Positions 41,097 to 48,775 of a stretch of 48,775 nt of DNA are shown here, piece by piece. Location of the stretch: assembly GCA_902562835.1 (NCBI GenBank), contig CACEUX010000012.1, forward strand, positions 1 to 48,775. The letters run 5' to 3'. The position numbers and the translations under genes were made by a program. Position 1 is the stretch's first letter; the number at the start of each line of letters is the position of its first letter. The notes under the pieces are model-generated. The model had not been told where the DNA came from, did no database searches, and worked only from the letters and a program-made list of their open reading frames with translations. The DNA comes from an uncultured Fidelibacterota bacterium. GTDB lineage: Bacteria; Fidelibacterota; Marinisomatia; Marinisomatales; UBA1611.

Positions 41097-41120
41097 TTTG
41101 TATAATTTAAAAGGTTATTA

Positions 41121-41167
41121 TGATAAAAAAACGGCGAAAATACATATAAAAGTATATTCACCGTTTT
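41121..41167 (-). terminator. Strong intrinsic terminator of the nusA-pnp operon
   Basis: Minus strand AAAACGGTGAATATAC pairs with GTATTTTCGCCGTTTT over about 14 positions (one T-T mismatch, one G-T), ending in T7. It lies 24 bases after the pnp stop. Confidence 0.88.
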
Positions 41168-41190
41168 ACATTTGGGGGAGATGGTTGAGT

Positions 41191-43344
41191 CTAAAAACGT
41201 CTTTTCTTAAATGGCTTACCTCCACGTCTATTATCATTTCGAGGTTTTCTAGGCCTTTCAACATAACCCTCAGGTTTTTCTATTAGAGCCTTGCGACTAA
41301 AGTCTAACCTCCCTTGGTCATCTATCTTAATAAGTTTTACACGAACTGAATCACCAGATTTTAAAACATCTTCAACTTTCTCTACTCTATGCCACTCTAA
41401 TTCAGAAATATGCACCATACCTTCTCTGCCTGGTGCAAACTCTACAAACGCACCAAACGACATAAGTCTAGTAACTTTTCCATCGAATTCCATTCCAACT
41501 TCAGGTTCAAATGTAATAGCTTTTACCAATTCAAGAGCTTCATTACACTTTTCTGTATTCATACCTGCAATCGTAACAAGTCCGTCATCATCAACATTAA
41601 CTTCACACTCTGTATCTTCAATGATCTTTTTAATGTTTTTGCCCCCAGGCCCAATAAGGGCTCCAATTTTTTCTGGGTTAATTGAAACAGACATTATTCT
41701 TGGTGCATAAGGAGAGATATCATTAGGCTTTGGCATTACTTCATTCATTTTGTTAAGAATATGAATTCTGCCTTCTTTTGCTTGTTGAAGCGCTTTTTCC
41801 ATTAAATCAAATGATAGTCCTTCAATCTTAAGATCAAGCTGAATAGCTGTGATTCCATCGTTTGTACCAGCAATTTTAAAATCCATATCACCAAGATGAT
41901 CTTCCATCCCTAGGATATCACTTAATATTGCGTGGCGCTCACCATCAGTAATTAGGCCCATCGCAATTCCTGCTACAGGGCCTTTAAGTGGTGCACCGGC
42001 GCTCATTAGAGCAAGACTACCACCACAGACGGATGCCATTGAGGATGATCCATTTGACTCCATTATTTCCGATACAATTCTCATAGTATATGGAAAATCA
42101 TCATAATCTGGCAAAACTGGTTTTATTGCCCTCTGAGCCAAATTTCCATGGCCGATTTCTCGCCTGCTTGTGAACCCAATTCTGCCAACTTCACCCACAC
42201 AGTATGGGGGGAAATTATAATGCATATAATAAGATTTCTTAAAATCCTCATCCATACTATCAATAATCATCTCGTCTCTTTTTGACCCTAGAGTTGTAAC
42301 AACCAAAGCTTGTGTCTCACCTCTAGTAAAAAGGGCAGATCCATGGGTTCTATTTAAGATATCTGGCTCTACGGTGATTTCTCTTATGTCAGTTGTCGAC
42401 CGTCCATCGCTTCTAACGCCTGTTGAGAGAACCTGTTCACGAAAGGCATTTTTAAATTTATCATCAATTAGAGACTTTATATTCTTTTCCTGTTCAGGGA
42501 AATCAGCTTCCATTGATTCAAGAACTTCTACAATCATATCTTCCTTAGCATTAGCACGGTCCTTTTTATCAGGAATATTTACTATTTCCTCAACCTTTGA
42601 ACCAATTTCTTCGTTCACCTGTTTGATTAATTCTTCATCTGGCTTAGGAATAGTAACCTCATCTTTTTGGACATCACAAGAAGCTAAGAGATCATCTTGC
42701 AATTCAATTATCTCTTTTATGACTTTATGTGCGGCTTTTAGCGCATCAAGCATTTCAGCTTCAGAAACACAATCTGCCTCCCCTTCTACCATAACTACAG
42801 TATCTCTGTTACCAGATACTACCATCTCCATATCTGATTCTTCCATTTCTGTACGCGTGGGATTCATTATAAGATCTTTTCCAATACGACCAACACGCAC
42901 TGTTGCAATAGGTCCATTCCATGGAATCGATGATAGCATCAATGCTGCAGAAGCACCTACTCCTGCTAAAACATCGGCCATGTTTTCACCATCACTTTGT
43001 AAAACTGTGATCATGACCTGGGTTTCATTTTTAAAACCTTTTGGAAATAATGGTCTGATAGGTCTATCAGTCACTCTACTTGTTAGTACTTCATGTTCTG
43101 CGGGTCTGGCTTCGCGCTTAAAAAATCCTCCAGGTATTTTTCCACCTGCATAATGTTTTTCCCTGTACTCAACTTGCAATGGGAAAAAATCTATATCTTC
43201 TCTAGGTTCTTTTGCTGCGTTTACAGTAGCCAGGACTGTTGTTTCTCCTAATGAAACTAAGACTGAACCATTACTTTGACGAGCCATTCTACCCGTTTCT
43301 AATCGCATCTTTTTTCCAGCGATTTCTTTTTCTTTACTTTGCAT
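41191..43344 (-). CDS. pnp: Polyribonucleotide nucleotidyltransferase
   Basis: 717 aa, full length. Two RNase PH domains (residues ~10-140, ~310-520; GDTTVLATVNAAKEPRED-like SLGETTVLATVNAA, FKKSYYMHYNFPPYCVGEVG), KH domain (IGALIGPGGKNIKKIIEDTE) and S1 domain (VGMEFDGKVTRLMSFGAFVE). PNPase degrades RNA 3' to 5' with phosphate. It ends with an Arg/Lys-rich tail (RKPRNDNRRGGKPFKKRRF). It follows rpsO by 40 bases, the usual order. Confidence 0.97.
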   Translation of the reverse strand: MQSKEKEIAGKKMRLETGRMARQSNGSVLVSLGETTVLATVNAAKEPREDIDFFPLQVEYREKHYAGGKIPGGFFKREARPAEHEVLTSRVTDRPIRPLFPKGFKNETQVMITVLQSDGENMADVLAGVGASAALMLSSIPWNGPIATVRVGRIGKDLIMNPTRTEMEESDMEMVVSGNRDTVVMVEGEADCVSEAEMLDALKAAHKVIKEIIELQDDLLASCDVQKDEVTIPKPDEELIKQVNEEIGSKVEEIVNIPDKKDRANAKEDMIVEVLESMEADFPEQEKNIKSLIDDKFKNAFREQVLSTGVRSDGRSTTDIREITVEPDILNRTHGSALFTRGETQALVVTTLGSKRDEMIIDSMDEDFKKSYYMHYNFPPYCVGEVGRIGFTSRREIGHGNLAQRAIKPVLPDYDDFPYTMRIVSEIMESNGSSSMASVCGGSLALMSAGAPLKGPVAGIAMGLITDGERHAILSDILGMEDHLGDMDFKIAGTNDGITAIQLDLKIEGLSFDLMEKALQQAKEGRIHILNKMNEVMPKPNDISPYAPRIMSVSINPEKIGALIGPGGKNIKKIIEDTECEVNVDDDGLVTIAGMNTEKCNEALELVKAITFEPEVGMEFDGKVTRLMSFGAFVEFAPGREGMVHISELEWHRVEKVEDVLKSGDSVRVKLIKIDDQGRLDFSRKALIEKPEGYVERPRKPRNDNRRGGKPFKKRRF

Positions 43345-43384
43345 TTTCTTTATTCTTCTTCTTCTTTTCTATGAATTGCCTTGA

Positions 43385-43654
43385 TTAACCTCTGATGGAC
43401 AATTCTTTGATTAATTTCAAGTAGGACTCAGCATTTGAGCGTACTAGGTACTTCAACATCTTTTTCCTTTTGGAAACTAATTGTACCAGCCCTCGTCTCG
43501 TATGATGATCTTTCTTGTGTTCTTTTACATGTTCTGTCAATTCTCTGATCCGATGAGTAAGGATTGCAACCTGCACCTCAGGTGATCCCGTGTCTTTCGA
43601 GTCCTTTCCAAATTGATCAATAAATTTTTGCTTTTCTTCTTTACTGATAGGCAT
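43385..43654 (-). CDS. rpsO: 30S ribosomal protein S15
   Basis: 89 aa. FGKDSKDTGSPEVQVAILTH and HHTRRGLVQLVSKRKKMLKY are universal S15 motifs. It binds the central domain of 16S rRNA. It lies between ribF and pnp. Confidence 0.97.
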   Translation of the reverse strand: MPISKEEKQKFIDQFGKDSKDTGSPEVQVAILTHRIRELTEHVKEHKKDHHTRRGLVQLVSKRKKMLKYLVRSNAESYLKLIKELSIRG

Positions 43655-43665
43655 AATTCTCTCTC

Positions 43666-44604
43666 CTATTCATACTTGCCTTGCATATCAAGGCATCTTT
43701 GCTTATCGTTTTCTAATTGTTTAATTAATTTGTCTGTAGAAGGAAATTTTTTCTCGTCTCGTATCCTTTCTAAAAACTCTACTGTTATCTCTTTCCCGTA
43801 CAGACTATCTAACTTATTATGGAAGAAGTGAATTTCCATAGTTAGTTCATGTTCGTTAAAGGTAGGTCTCACCCCAAAGTTACACATTCCAAATGCCTGA
43901 AGTCCAATAATCCTTCCACGAATGAAATAAACACCAGGTTTTGGCATAAGTTGATTTTTTTCTAAGGGAACTACATTTGCAGTAGGAAAGTTTAAATCTT
44001 TCCCTCTTCCAGCTCCTTTTACTACCTTTGCCTTAAATCCAAATACTGCGCCTAACTCAAAATTTGCTCGTCGAACAAACCCATCATTGATCAACTGTCT
44101 AATTCTAGTACTGGAGATATGGTGACCATCATCAGAAACTGGCTTTATAATTTCTAACCCAATGTTTTTTATTTTACAGAACCGACTTAAAAATTCAGGG
44201 CTGCCTTCTCTAGCCTTTCCAAAATGATGATTATAGCCAACAATTAGATATTCAGGTTTAAAATATGGTATAAGTCCAATCTCAAGAAAATCTTTTGCCG
44301 TGGTTAGTGAAAAAGTTTTAGTAAAATTAATTATATATACCAAACTAATTCCCAAGGTGTGAATAATATCCAATTTTTGATCCAAGCTCATTATAAGAGA
44401 CAACTTATCTGAGCCTGGGTCTAAAATATGCCTTGGGTGGGGATCAAAAGTAACTAATACTGATTGAACATTTCTGGCATTTGCATGGTTGACCACAGCA
44501 GAAATTATATCATGATGACCGCGATGAATACCATCATAGGAGCCTATGGTAAGAACTGATGACTTTAATGGTATGAAACTCTTTAGTTCCCTAATGATTT
44601 CCAT
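43666..44604 (-). CDS. ribF: Bifunctional riboflavin kinase/FAD synthetase
   Basis: 312 aa. The N-terminal nucleotidyltransferase domain has TIGSYDGIHRGHHDIIS and the FDPHPRHIL and YNHHFGK motifs. The C-terminal flavokinase domain has AKVVKGAGRGKDLNFPTANV and YFIRGR ... FGVRPTF, ending with ERIRDEKKF. It makes FMN then FAD. The ATG overlaps the truB end by 22 bases. Confidence 0.96.
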   Translation of the reverse strand: MEIIRELKSFIPLKSSVLTIGSYDGIHRGHHDIISAVVNHANARNVQSVLVTFDPHPRHILDPGSDKLSLIMSLDQKLDIIHTLGISLVYIINFTKTFSLTTAKDFLEIGLIPYFKPEYLIVGYNHHFGKAREGSPEFLSRFCKIKNIGLEIIKPVSDDGHHISSTRIRQLINDGFVRRANFELGAVFGFKAKVVKGAGRGKDLNFPTANVVPLEKNQLMPKPGVYFIRGRIIGLQAFGMCNFGVRPTFNEHELTMEIHFFHNKLDSLYGKEITVEFLERIRDEKKFPSTDKLIKQLENDKQRCLDMQGKYE

Positions 44605-45236
44605 TCTCTTTCTAAAGTCTCCATTCTGATTGAATCATTTATCGAAAAAGACCCAACACTTGTCCTTTTAAGTGATATAAGTGATCCAACAGTATTTAGT
44701 TTTTCTGCAATATCTTTACCCAAGACCCTTATATAGGTCCCTTTTGAACACTTAACAGAAAAAGAAATAATGTTATTTTTAAAATCCATTAGTTTTATAA
44801 AATCGATGCATATTTTTATAGGTTCTCTTTTAATTTCTACATTTTGCCTGGCAAGGGTATATAATTTCTGTCCATTAACTTTTTTTGCTGAAAACATAGG
44901 AGGTATCTGAATAGAATTGCCTAAAAATGATTCTAGAACATTATTGATTTTTTTCTCATCAAGCAGTGGAACATTTTTCTTTTCAACAACGAAACCTTCT
45001 GGGTCAAGTGTATTAGTTAGCTCTCCAAGTTTGAGTTCAGCATCATAAATCTTACTCTCATGTGTGATATCTGTTAGTTTTTTTGTATCCTTTCCAGTAC
45101 CTATTATTAGCACTCCTTCTGCAAAAGGATCTAAAGTTCCCCCGTGTCCAACCTTTTTTTCTTTCATAATCCTGCGGATATTTTTTACCATATAGAATGA
45201 AGTACATCCTGTGGGCTTGTAAACATTAAGTATCAT
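44583..45236 (-). CDS. truB: tRNA pseudouridine-55 synthase
   Basis: 217 aa from ATG 45236; a GTG three codons earlier is possible. LNVYKPTGCTSFYMVKNIRR, GGTLDPFAEGVLIIGTGKDT (catalytic Asp), PPMFSAKKVNGQKLYTLAR and SCSKGTYIRVLGKDIAEKL-type (KCSKGTYIRVLGKDIAEKL) are TruB motifs. It is shorter than the E. coli enzyme because the C-terminal PUA-like part is missing, as in many bacteria. It overlaps the rbfA stop. Confidence 0.95.
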   Translation of the reverse strand: MILNVYKPTGCTSFYMVKNIRRIMKEKKVGHGGTLDPFAEGVLIIGTGKDTKKLTDITHESKIYDAELKLGELTNTLDPEGFVVEKKNVPLLDEKKINNVLESFLGNSIQIPPMFSAKKVNGQKLYTLARQNVEIKREPIKICIDFIKLMDFKNNIISFSVKCSKGTYIRVLGKDIAEKLNTVGSLISLKRTSVGSFSINDSIRMETLEREWKSLGN

Positions 45237-45600
45237 GCTTTTCACTTTTAAGATTTGATTTTTTTATGAGGCGTTCTATTTTTTCTCCATATTCCAAGGA
45301 ATTATCTAAATAGAAACGAAGATCTGGAATGCTTCTAAGCTGAAGTTGCGGACCCATGAATTTCTTAAAGGCTTTACGTTTTTTATTAAACTCCAAAATT
45401 AATTCTTTTTCAGAAATTTTTGGATTGAGAACAGAAAAAAATACATTTGCAGTTTTCAAATCAGGAGACACATCTACTTTCACAAAGGTCACAAATCCTA
45501 AAAAACTTAAATCTATATTTTTTGAAAGAATGTCACTTAAAATGTCAAGTATTTGCTTGTTGACACGCTCTACCCGACTATAAGGCTTTTTAGATTTCAA
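45226..45600 (-). CDS. rbfA: Ribosome-binding factor A
   Basis: 124 aa. RVERVNKQILDILSDILSKN, FVTFVKVDVSPDLKTANVFF and LRSIPDLRFYLDNSLEYGEK are typical of the RbfA KH-like fold. It matures the 16S 5' end in the cold. It overlaps the infB stop by four bases. Confidence 0.95.
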   Translation of the reverse strand: MKSKKPYSRVERVNKQILDILSDILSKNIDLSFLGFVTFVKVDVSPDLKTANVFFSVLNPKISEKELILEFNKKRKAFKKFMGPQLQLRSIPDLRFYLDNSLEYGEKIERLIKKSNLKSEKHDT

Positions 45601-48071
45601 CTTAGTTCTAGTTTACGCTTAACCTCACGAATTTCGTAAACCTCTATTATATCACCTTCAATAAATTTCTTGACACCATCAATTCCAATACCACATTCTA
45701 ACCCTTCCTTAACTTCCCTTGAATCATCTTTGTGCCGTTTAAGGGAATTTATCAAGCCTTCATGGAATAGCTCGCCATCCCGTATAAGTCTGGCTTTACC
45801 ATTTCGAATGATTAGTCCTTCTACAACTTTACAACCAGCTATAAAGCCTATTTTTGGTATTTTAAACTGTGTTAAGACCTCTGCTTTACCTAGACTACTC
45901 TCTACTTTATCAGGCTCCAACATTCCTTCTAATGCTTTTGTCAATTCTTCAACAGCTTGATATATTACATTATAGGTTCTTATATCGACTCCTGCTTGAT
46001 TTGCCTGTAAACGAGCATTAGAACTTACCTGAACATGAAATCCTATTATTACGGCCTTAGATGCTTGTGCAAGTAAAACATCCGATTCTGTTACCATACC
46101 AACATTCTTATGAATTACTTTTATACCAACTTCTTCAGTTCTAATTTTTTCAAGAGACTCAGCAAGCGCTTCTACAGATCCATCAACATCACCTTTAATA
46201 ATAAGCGGCAAGGTCTTCATAGATCCCTCACGAATTAGAGATGACATTTGATCTAGTGAAAATGCCATTTTCTTTTGTTCAATTTCTCTTCTAATTCTTT
46301 GTCTCTCACCAGATATTCGCTTTATCTCTTTTTCATTTTCTACAACCGCAAAAACGTCTCCAGCCTGAGGAACATTCTCAAAGCCTTGAATTTGGATAGC
46401 ATCGGACGGATCAGCATTTTTCAATCGTTTACCATGTTCATTAGTAATAGCACGAACCTTCCCTGGAAAATCACCACAAATAAATGGGTCTCCAACATTC
46501 AATGTACCTTTTTGTACTAATACAGTACCAACCGGCCCTAAACCTTTATCAAGGCGGGAGTCCACAACAGTACCCCTAGCACTACATTCTTTATTAGTTT
46601 TAAGCTCTAAAACATCAGTCTCTAAAAGGAGGCTCTCCATTAACTTATCAATACCAGCACCTGTCATTGCGCTAATTTCAACATCTTGAATTTTTCCACC
46701 CCAAGATTCAACTAGGACTTCTTGTTCGGAAAGGGAGCGCCTTACTTTTTCTGCATCGGCACCAGGTTTATCCATTTTGTTAATGGCCACTACCATCGGA
46801 ACACCAGCTGCTTTTGTATGGTTAATCGCTTCAATAGTTTGAGGCATTACTGCATCATCGGCTGCAACTACTAAAATGACAATATCTGTAACCTGTGCCC
46901 CTCGGGCTCTCATAGCTGTAAAAGCTTCGTGACCAGGTGTATCTAAAAAAGTAATCTCTCTAGAGTTATAATCAACTTTATATGCACCTATGTGTTGAGT
47001 AATTCCACCAGATTCACCTTCTGCTACTTTTGTTTCTTTTATATAGTCTAATAAACTTGTTTTACCGTGATCTACATGGCCCATCACAGTAACAATAGGG
47101 GCTCTTGGAGTTGCATTAGCAATATCTTCTTCACTGGTGTCATCAAGATCAAAGAGGTCTTCTCCTACATCTGTTATCTTTTCAGGAATAAACTGAAAGT
47201 GGTCGGCCAGAAGCTCTATCATATCCCAGTCCATACGCTGATTTTTTGTAACCAACATCCCTAACTCTATGCATATTTGAATGATATCACTAGGTGTGAC
47301 TTCAAATATTTTAGCCAATTCTTCAACGTTTGAAAATTCTACTACCTGAATAGTTTGACGATCTGCTGAATCTAATACTGCTTGCTCTTCTTTAGCTTTT
47401 GTCTTCTTGTAAACCTTCTTTTTGGATTTAGTATCCATTTTAGCCAAAATACCTTTGACTTTTGTTTTTACAGACTGCTGAGCACTTTCTTGTATCTTTT
47501 TTTGCTTTGCGGAAGGCTGCTTATTAGACCCTACACCAATTTTTGTCTGGATGTCAGATAAATTGATAGATCTTAATTTTTTTGATGATTTAAATTTTTT
47601 CTTTAATTCTTTAGCTTTTGTATTTGGTTTTATCTTGGATTCTCTTTTGATCTTACTTTTATTCTTCTTCTCTTTATACTCCTTTTCCCGCTGTGCTACT
47701 TCATCATTTTTTTCAAGAGATTCTTTTACAAGTTTTATTTTCTTCTCTTTTTCCTCATCTGCTTTTCTTTCAATTTCTTTTTGCTCGAGTCTTCTCTGCT
47801 CATTTAATGATAAAAGTTTTAGTTTTTTCGTTGATTGCTGCTGTTCTTTCAATCTTGTATCATGAATCTCACGCCTGACCCTTTCTTTACGAAATCGATC
47901 TACTTGCTCTTTATCTTTGGCAAACTCATCCATTATCATCTTTCTAATATTCTCTTCTACTGGAGACATGTGACTAGAAACCTGGACTTTTTTAGACTTA
48001 AGGAAGGAAACTATATCCGTATGAGATATATTTAATTCTTTTGCAATTTGAAATATTCTTATTTTAGCCAT
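45597..48071 (-). CDS. infB: Translation initiation factor IF-2
   Basis: 824 aa. An N-terminal IF2_N motif (KIRIFQIAKELNISHTDIVS), then a Lys/Glu-rich linker (residues ~60-235), a second IF2_N-like domain, and the GTPase core: VTVMGHVDHGKTSLLDYIKE (G1), FLDTPGHEAFTAMRARGA (G3), VAINKMDKPGAD (G4). Domains II-IV end near GVKKFIEGDIIEVYE. It brings initiator tRNA to the 30S subunit. It is 55 bases downstream of nusA. Confidence 0.97.
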   Translation of the reverse strand: MAKIRIFQIAKELNISHTDIVSFLKSKKVQVSSHMSPVEENIRKMIMDEFAKDKEQVDRFRKERVRREIHDTRLKEQQQSTKKLKLLSLNEQRRLEQKEIERKADEEKEKKIKLVKESLEKNDEVAQREKEYKEKKNKSKIKRESKIKPNTKAKELKKKFKSSKKLRSINLSDIQTKIGVGSNKQPSAKQKKIQESAQQSVKTKVKGILAKMDTKSKKKVYKKTKAKEEQAVLDSADRQTIQVVEFSNVEELAKIFEVTPSDIIQICIELGMLVTKNQRMDWDMIELLADHFQFIPEKITDVGEDLFDLDDTSEEDIANATPRAPIVTVMGHVDHGKTSLLDYIKETKVAEGESGGITQHIGAYKVDYNSREITFLDTPGHEAFTAMRARGAQVTDIVILVVAADDAVMPQTIEAINHTKAAGVPMVVAINKMDKPGADAEKVRRSLSEQEVLVESWGGKIQDVEISAMTGAGIDKLMESLLLETDVLELKTNKECSARGTVVDSRLDKGLGPVGTVLVQKGTLNVGDPFICGDFPGKVRAITNEHGKRLKNADPSDAIQIQGFENVPQAGDVFAVVENEKEIKRISGERQRIRREIEQKKMAFSLDQMSSLIREGSMKTLPLIIKGDVDGSVEALAESLEKIRTEEVGIKVIHKNVGMVTESDVLLAQASKAVIIGFHVQVSSNARLQANQAGVDIRTYNVIYQAVEELTKALEGMLEPDKVESSLGKAEVLTQFKIPKIGFIAGCKVVEGLIIRNGKARLIRDGELFHEGLINSLKRHKDDSREVKEGLECGIGIDGVKKFIEGDIIEVYEIREVKRKLELS

Positions 48072-48126
48072 TTTTGAGAATCACTTTTCTAGATATTTAT
48101 TATTTGTATCATAAAGCAATGGTTTA

Positions 48127-48775
48127 TTATTCTTCTTCTTGAACATCATTAATGGTTGAATCATTTTCAGTTTGCAAATCTAAGATTTCTTCTTCTTCCT
48201 CAGATTCAATTTCTCGTTCGATAAAAAGCTGAACACCCTCATATGCATCATCAAGCAATAATTCATCAACTCCTTCTATTGATAAAAGGTCATCCATATC
48301 AGCATCAAGTAAGTCTGATACCTTTTCAATTCCTGAAGAAAAAAGTAACTCAGCGATGGTTCCATTCACACTATCTATATCTTTTAATGGTGTTTTTTGA
48401 TCTAGTTGAATTCGTTCATATTGGTTAACTCCATAGCCATCGATCTTATAATCTGTTATTTTCGATGCAAGATTGATATTCATCCCATTTCTACCTATAG
48501 CCGCATCAAGACTTTCATCCTCAAATAGAGCAACGCAATACTTCTTATCATCATCAATATATAATTGCACAGGTTTAGCAGGTGACAATGCTCTACTAAG
48601 TAATATTTCAGCTTGTTCACTATGATTTACAATATCAATTTTCTCATTATTTAGCTCTCTTACGATAGCTTGTATTCTGCTACCTCTCATTCCCACACAA
48701 GCTCCTACGGGATCAATCCTTCGGTCATTTGATTTAACAATTATTTTTGCTCGTTCACCGGGGTGTCGTGCAATT
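48127..48775 (-). CDS. nusA: Transcription termination/antitermination factor NusA, 5' end outside the window
   Basis: About 216 C-terminal residues are visible. The frame enters at the right edge with IARHPGERAKIIVKSNDRRI and DPVGACVGMRGSRIQAIVRE (KH1), then VALFEDESLDAAIGRNGMNI (KH2). The tail has one helix-hairpin-helix-like stretch (LLFSSGIEKVSDLLDADMDD) and an acidic end. It is the first gene of the nusA-infB operon as far as seen; the N-terminal and S1 domains lie beyond 48775. Confidence 0.95.
   Translation of the reverse strand, partial: IARHPGERAKIIVKSNDRRIDPVGACVGMRGSRIQAIVRELNNEKIDIVNHSEQAEILLSRALSPAKPVQLYIDDDKKYCVALFEDESLDAAIGRNGMNINLASKITDYKIDGYGVNQYERIQLDQKTPLKDIDSVNGTIAELLFSSGIEKVSDLLDADMDDLLSIEGVDELLLDDAYEGVQLFIEREIESEEEEEILDLQTENDSTINDVQEEE

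Noticed and set aside
42374-43153. 259-aa plus-strand frame opposite pnp
   Set aside because: It is the antisense shadow of the well-supported pnp gene, with Ser/Ile-rich composition and no domain or ribosome binding site.

Overview
The window looks like a chromosomal segment of an uncultured marine bacterium of the FCB group, most probably Marinimicrobia (SAR406). This placement rests on AT-rich DNA, a secreted glycosidase with a Por/T9SS-type C-terminal sorting tail, dockerin-like tails on secreted proteins, and Bacteroidota-style promoter boxes (TAnnTTTG). The phylum call is inference. Almost all genes are on the minus strand.

Region A (1-13.74 kb) is an accessory island of short genes: lipoproteins, secreted enzymes, small membrane proteins, an ion channel and a 53-aa zinc ribbon. 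Most are stand-alone minus-strand units. A dispersed element sits between them, with 12 copies here and a 13th at 32.56 kb. Each copy joins an intrinsic terminator hairpin to a promoter-like block ending in TAGATTTG, so it would end one gene and start the next. A second repeat family comprises 3' fragments of a tRNA-Ser (two well preserved, two decayed) and a trailing block in four copies. One tRNA fragment lies exactly where the island meets folD.

Region B (13.74-24.6 kb) is housekeeping. The run thrS-infC-rpmI-rplT-pheS-pheT-(coiled-coil gene)-zapA-folD is nearly gapless. It is preceded by tRNA-Val, an S41 processing protease, tmk and rsmI. infC appears to start at ATA, with a well-placed ribosome binding site inside the end of thrS.

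Region C (24.6-28.8 kb) is an amino-acid catabolic operon: L-lysine 6-aminotransferase, an ALDH7-type semialdehyde dehydrogenase and an ornithine aminotransferase homologue. It probably converts lysine to 2-aminoadipate, with an ornithine branch.

Region D (28.9-39.3 kb) holds exported and envelope proteins: an M28 peptidase, a DUF1028 protein with dockerin, a Kre9-like lipoprotein and a CsgG-like protein. It also holds a RimK ligase/zinc protease pair, a CBS protein, a VTT membrane protein, a phosphodiester glycosidase and a DUF2914 protein. The standout is the plus-strand gene at 32714-33952. It encodes an Omp28/thioredoxin-like secreted protein whose first redox cysteine is replaced by an in-frame TGA (UxxC). 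A SECIS-like hairpin follows at the expected distance, so it is a candidate new selenoprotein.

Region E (39.3-48.8 kb) has tRNA-Pro, a MerR regulator, a class I aminotransferase and the conserved nusA-infB-rbfA-truB-ribF-rpsO-pnp operon, which ends in a strong terminator.
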